Assembly: GCF_023336895.1 (NCBI RefSeq)
Contig: NZ_JAMBLT010000005.1
Span: 32,412 to 96,411, forward strand
Source of the DNA: Parasutterella secunda
GTDB taxonomy: Bacteria > Pseudomonadota > Gammaproteobacteria > Burkholderiales > Burkholderiaceae_F
Direction: 5' to 3'
DNA: 64,000 nucleotides
In this document: positions 61,913 to 64,000 of the stretch, piece after piece
How the letters are laid out: every line of letters begins with the position of its first letter
Numbering within the stretch: the first letter of the stretch is position 1
Position numbers and translations under genes: made by a program
Notes under the pieces: generated by a model
What the model was told of the DNA's origin: nothing
Seen by the model: the letters and a program-made list of their open reading frames with translations, nothing else
Database searches by the model: none

Positions 61913-63454
61913 ATGTCTATTTATGACCACACTCGTCCGATTAATGACGGTGACATCAAAAAAGCGAAGACTTTCTACGATATCGTTTGCTGGGGCGGTC
62001 TTTTGATCGTGTTGCTCCCGGTCGGTATCGCCAACATTATCTTAGGTTATATGATGGGCGACAGTCCCTGCACTTTGTGCTGGGGTCAGCGTCAACAAAT
62101 GGCCTATATCGGTGTCGTCGCGCTCTTTATGGTGCGCTATGGCTTCAAGCCCAAATACCTCGCCACGATGCTCGTGATGGCCGCCTGCGGTTTATATTCG
62201 AGCTTCCGTCACTTGGGCAATCACGCCATGCGTGACGTTGGCCAAGGATTCGGTTTGGATGTCTTTGGCATTCACACTCAAATGTGGGCCGAAATTGTTT
62301 TCTGGTGCGTGGTGATGCTTTTTGGCCTGGCTTGCTTCCTGGCTCCTCGCGTTGACGCGCTCTTGGCTGAAATGAAGGGTAAGCCCTGGCGTCCTCTCAC
62401 AAAGTTCTACAAGATCGCCTTCGGTGTCGTCGCCTTCATTGTAGCCTCCAACACCTTCCAAGCTCTTTGGTCCACCGGCGTTCCTCCCAACTGGGGTCAA
62501 GGTGATCCGGTTCGCTTCTCCTTTAATCCCAAGTATGTCACGTGGTCTGACGCCAGCTGGCACGGCATGTGGGCAGGGATTAATTTCTTAGGCCGCCGCG
62601 ACGTCAAGGATCCTGATTTCGCCTACGCGCCGAACGCTGAAAAACTTGGCATCAAGTTTGACAACAATTCCGCCAATAGTCCCGTTGTCTTGAACGGTCA
62701 GTTAAAGACGGTGCAAACACGAGCCATCAATGGCATTGATAAACCCATTAACATGATCAGTGAAGTGCGCGGTCAATATTTCGTCGCCTCCAAGTACGAT
62801 TTCTGGGTTTTGGATGACTCTTTGAATCCGGTTGTGAGCGCCGCGATTGACCCCTGGTTCTCCGCCAACGTTTTGGATATCGTCGGTATCACTCCGTATC
62901 AGGAAGACGCATTCGTCATCATGGGTATGAACAAGTCGCTTTTGCGCGCTCGTTTGAATCCCAAGGCTGATGATGTGAAGGGTTGGGCGAATTTCACGGC
63001 AGGCCGTACGCAAGTTGAAGCCGTGGGTGGCTTGGGCCGCGCCCGCATCGACACGGAACGCGCGAAGTACTCTTACATCCATTCAACCGCCACCGACGGT
63101 CGCTATGTCTTCACAGCTTCTTTGCCTGACAACAAGAATAAGAAAACCTTTGTGATTTCAAAGGCTTTGATGGCTGACTGGATGCTTTCCGCTGAATTCG
63201 TGCCCACGGCCGATCTGAAAGACGGCCGTACTTTGGGTGAACTCTATGTCACCGGCATGGTTTATGAAGACGGTAAGCTTTACGCTGTCTCGAAGAACTT
63301 CAACACGTTGATCGTGATTGACGTTGCCACTGAAGAAGTGACGGCCGCTTATGGCTTACCCTCTAACTTGACCGATATCCGCGGTCTCGTGAAGAAGGGC
63401 AACCAATTTGAAGTCGTTGATCACAATAAGATCGTGACACTCACGCTTCAATAG
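61913..63454 (+). CDS. dsbI: DsbI-type thiol-disulfide oxidoreductase with periplasmic beta-propeller domain
   Basis: A 513-residue DsbB relative. Residues about 20-145 form four helices with the redox pair in SPCTLCWGQRQQM (Cys53, Cys56). A fifth helix is at about 165-190. Residues about 200-513 form a large periplasmic domain with repeated strands resembling a beta-propeller (VASKYDFWVLDDSL, LYVTGMVYEDGKLYAVSK, NTLIVIDVATEEVTAAYG). The second Cys pair of DsbB is missing: I find no Cys in any periplasmic loop other than Cys53/56. DsbI-type proteins act on selected substrates such as arylsulfate sulfotransferase, which is not seen here. Confidence 0.87.
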   Translation: MSIYDHTRPINDGDIKKAKTFYDIVCWGGLLIVLLPVGIANIILGYMMGDSPCTLCWGQRQQMAYIGVVALFMVRYGFKPKYLATMLVMAACGLYSSFRHLGNHAMRDVGQGFGLDVFGIHTQMWAEIVFWCVVMLFGLACFLAPRVDALLAEMKGKPWRPLTKFYKIAFGVVAFIVASNTFQALWSTGVPPNWGQGDPVRFSFNPKYVTWSDASWHGMWAGINFLGRRDVKDPDFAYAPNAEKLGIKFDNNSANSPVVLNGQLKTVQTRAINGIDKPINMISEVRGQYFVASKYDFWVLDDSLNPVVSAAIDPWFSANVLDIVGITPYQEDAFVIMGMNKSLLRARLNPKADDVKGWANFTAGRTQVEAVGGLGRARIDTERAKYSYIHSTATDGRYVFTASLPDNKNKKTFVISKALMADWMLSAEFVPTADLKDGRTLGELYVTGMVYEDGKLYAVSKNFNTLIVIDVATEEVTAAYGLPSNLTDIRGLVKKGNQFEVVDHNKIVTLTLQ

Positions 63455-63480
63455 TTTGATCTGATTATTGATTGAGCAGA

Positions 63481-63510
63481 GCAGGGGATCGGTTTCGGTC
63501 TCCTGCCTTT
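63481..63510 (+). terminator. Terminator downstream of dsbI
   Basis: GCAGGGGA (63481-63488) pairs with TCTCCTGC (63499-63506, one G-T pair), followed by CTTTTT. Confidence 0.85.
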
Positions 63511-63640
63511 TTATTTCTTGATTTCAAATAGTTATTTTCAAAGAAGGGGGCACACAACGAAGGTGAAAAAACTAAAGACGTCAAAATTAACAGTACATCG
63601 TATAGTGAATGTGGTCGTCTGTTTTTTTAGGCAGTGGAGC

Positions 63641-63739
63641 TTAGTTTTTAATAACTTTTCTGATCAACAGACCGACTGCTTCACCGAATACCGCGATGAC
63701 TGCGCCGACAAAAAACATAAGGAATTCCGGACTATTCAT
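63641..63739 (-). CDS. Possible 32-residue hydrophobic small protein
   Basis: An ATG at 63739 on the minus strand opens a 33-codon frame ending TAA at 63641. The product has one hydrophobic helix (about residues 5-26, with FLMFFVGAVIAVFG) and a basic end (IRKVIKN), like type I toxins or small membrane regulators. A sigma-70-like promoter on the minus strand lies 77 bases upstream, but no ribosome site is visible and the family is not recognised. Confidence 0.35.
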   Translation of the reverse strand: MNSPEFLMFFVGAVIAVFGEAVGLLIRKVIKN

Positions 63740-63789
63740 AGTATCGTGCCAAGGAAACTTGCGATTTCAATCGCGAGAGGAATTGGCAC

Positions 63790-63813
63790 TCGCCCCGCCG
63801 GGGCGATTTTTTT
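63790..63813 (+). terminator. Left-end terminator hairpin of the IS element
   Basis: TCGCCCC (63790-63796) pairs with GGGGCGA (63800-63806) with a three-base loop and TTTTTTT follows (63807-63813). It would stop transcription entering the transposase from the left. Confidence 0.9.
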
Positions 63814-63815
63814 GT

Positions 63816-63844
63816 ATAATAAATCAATCATGTGATTGTGTAAA
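63816..63844 (-). promoter_or_regulatory. Outward-facing minus-strand promoter inside the IS left end
   Basis: Read on the minus strand: TTTACA (63844-63839), a 17-base spacer and TATTAT (63821-63816). It points toward the small hydrophobic ORF. On the plus strand TATAAT at 63815-63820 could act as -10 for the transposase but has no -35. Confidence 0.5.
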
Positions 63845-63847
63845 ATT

Positions 63848-64000
63848 ATGCTTGAAATTGTATTCGATCGAAATTGTGTCTACCAAACTGCTTACCATGC
63901 GGTTTGGTGCCCAAAGTATCGGAAATCAATTTTGGTCGGTTCAATCGCCGCAGAAACTAAACGGTTTATTGAGACAATCTGTCAGGAACGTCAGTGGTCG
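63848..64000 (+). CDS. tnpA: IS200/IS605-family transposase TnpA, first 51 codons
   Basis: Y1-type HUH transposase that moves single-stranded DNA. The visible frame reads MLEIVFDRNCVYQTAYHAVW then CPKYRKSILVGSIAAETKR and ETICQERQWS, matching the family start (YHxVWCPKYRRxVL...I..ICxExxW). The HUH motif and catalytic Tyr are beyond the window. The ATG has no clear ribosome site, as is common for this family, where translation is repressed. Confidence 0.88.
   Translation, partial: MLEIVFDRNCVYQTAYHAVWCPKYRKSILVGSIAAETKRFIETICQERQWS

Larger units (their letters stand above)
63746..64000 (+). mobile_element. IS200/IS605-type insertion sequence, left end, truncated by the window
   Basis: The element is recognised from its transposase start (63848). 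Two abutting hairpins precede it: a long imperfect one (63746-63789) and a GC-rich one (63790-63806) followed by seven T residues. IS200/IS605 elements have subterminal hairpins and IS200 is known for a terminator at its left end. The exact left boundary and target site are not determined; the right end lies beyond the window. Confidence 0.75.

Noticed and set aside
63518..63835. A 105-codon plus-strand frame before the transposase
   Set aside because: It runs through both IS left-end hairpins and the terminator, has no homology signal and mixed composition.

Overview
The window reads as a chromosomal segment of a moderately AT-rich beta-proteobacterium, most likely Burkholderiales and probably a Sutterellaceae-like anaerobe (Sutterella, Parasutterella or Turicimonas type). 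This is an inference from gene order and content. The blocks mfd / ispD-ispF / ompR-envZ, tsaB-rimI-udg / lplT / alr-radA, tig-clpP-clpX / lon / tRNA-Val-tRNA-Asp / ppiD, and ygfZ / mltG-tmk-holB are arranged as I recall them in Burkholderiales. The [FeFe]-hydrogenase, DsbI and tetrathionate-sensor-like kinase fit an oxygen-poor, gut-type lifestyle.

Layout. 1-13 kb is housekeeping: transcription-coupled repair, isoprenoid synthesis, an OmpR/EnvZ two-component pair, tRNA t6A modification, DNA repair, lysophospholipid transport, alanine racemase and RadA. 13-15.7 kb is more accessory: a UreE-like protein with a huge His/Cys tail, a YbaK-like deacylase, tRNA-Leu and an iron alcohol dehydrogenase. 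16-25 kb is the protein-quality block (trigger factor, ClpP, ClpX, AlaX, Lon behind a heat-shock promoter, PpiD), interrupted by one tRNA-Val and four identical tRNA-Asp genes. 25-41 kb carries NAD(P)HX repair, PurL, two exporters, a parvulin, YciB, an M16 protease, YgfZ, MltG, Tmk and HolB.

41-50 kb holds a non-Xer tyrosine recombinase, a TtrS-like sensor kinase without a regulator, RNase G, a divergent GcvT-family protein joined to L-serine dehydratase, and folA/thyA. 50-56 kb holds a YheO-type regulator with a threonine-synthase-like enzyme, then a two-gene [FeFe]-hydrogenase operon whose partner subunit fuses a NuoF-type iron-sulfur domain to a GltD-type flavoprotein. 56-64 kb holds an FMN riboswitch with ribB, an orphan MetQ lipoprotein, an aldo/keto reductase, an unrecognised membrane-anchored protein, a dicarboxylate/amino-acid symporter, a dba-dsbI pair with a predicted Fur box, and the left end plus first codons of an IS200/IS605-type transposase running off the window.

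Most unusual items: the UreE-like protein that has lost the UreE core histidines but carries about 60 His/Cys residues in its tail; the hydrogenase/GltD operon with a short leader ORF under its best ribosome binding site; the predicted leaderless yheO-like transcript with a perfect palindrome in its promoter; the Fur box in front of dba-dsbI; and the double-hairpin left end of the insertion sequence next to a 32-codon hydrophobic ORF. No CRISPR array, prophage or recognisable defence cluster was seen.
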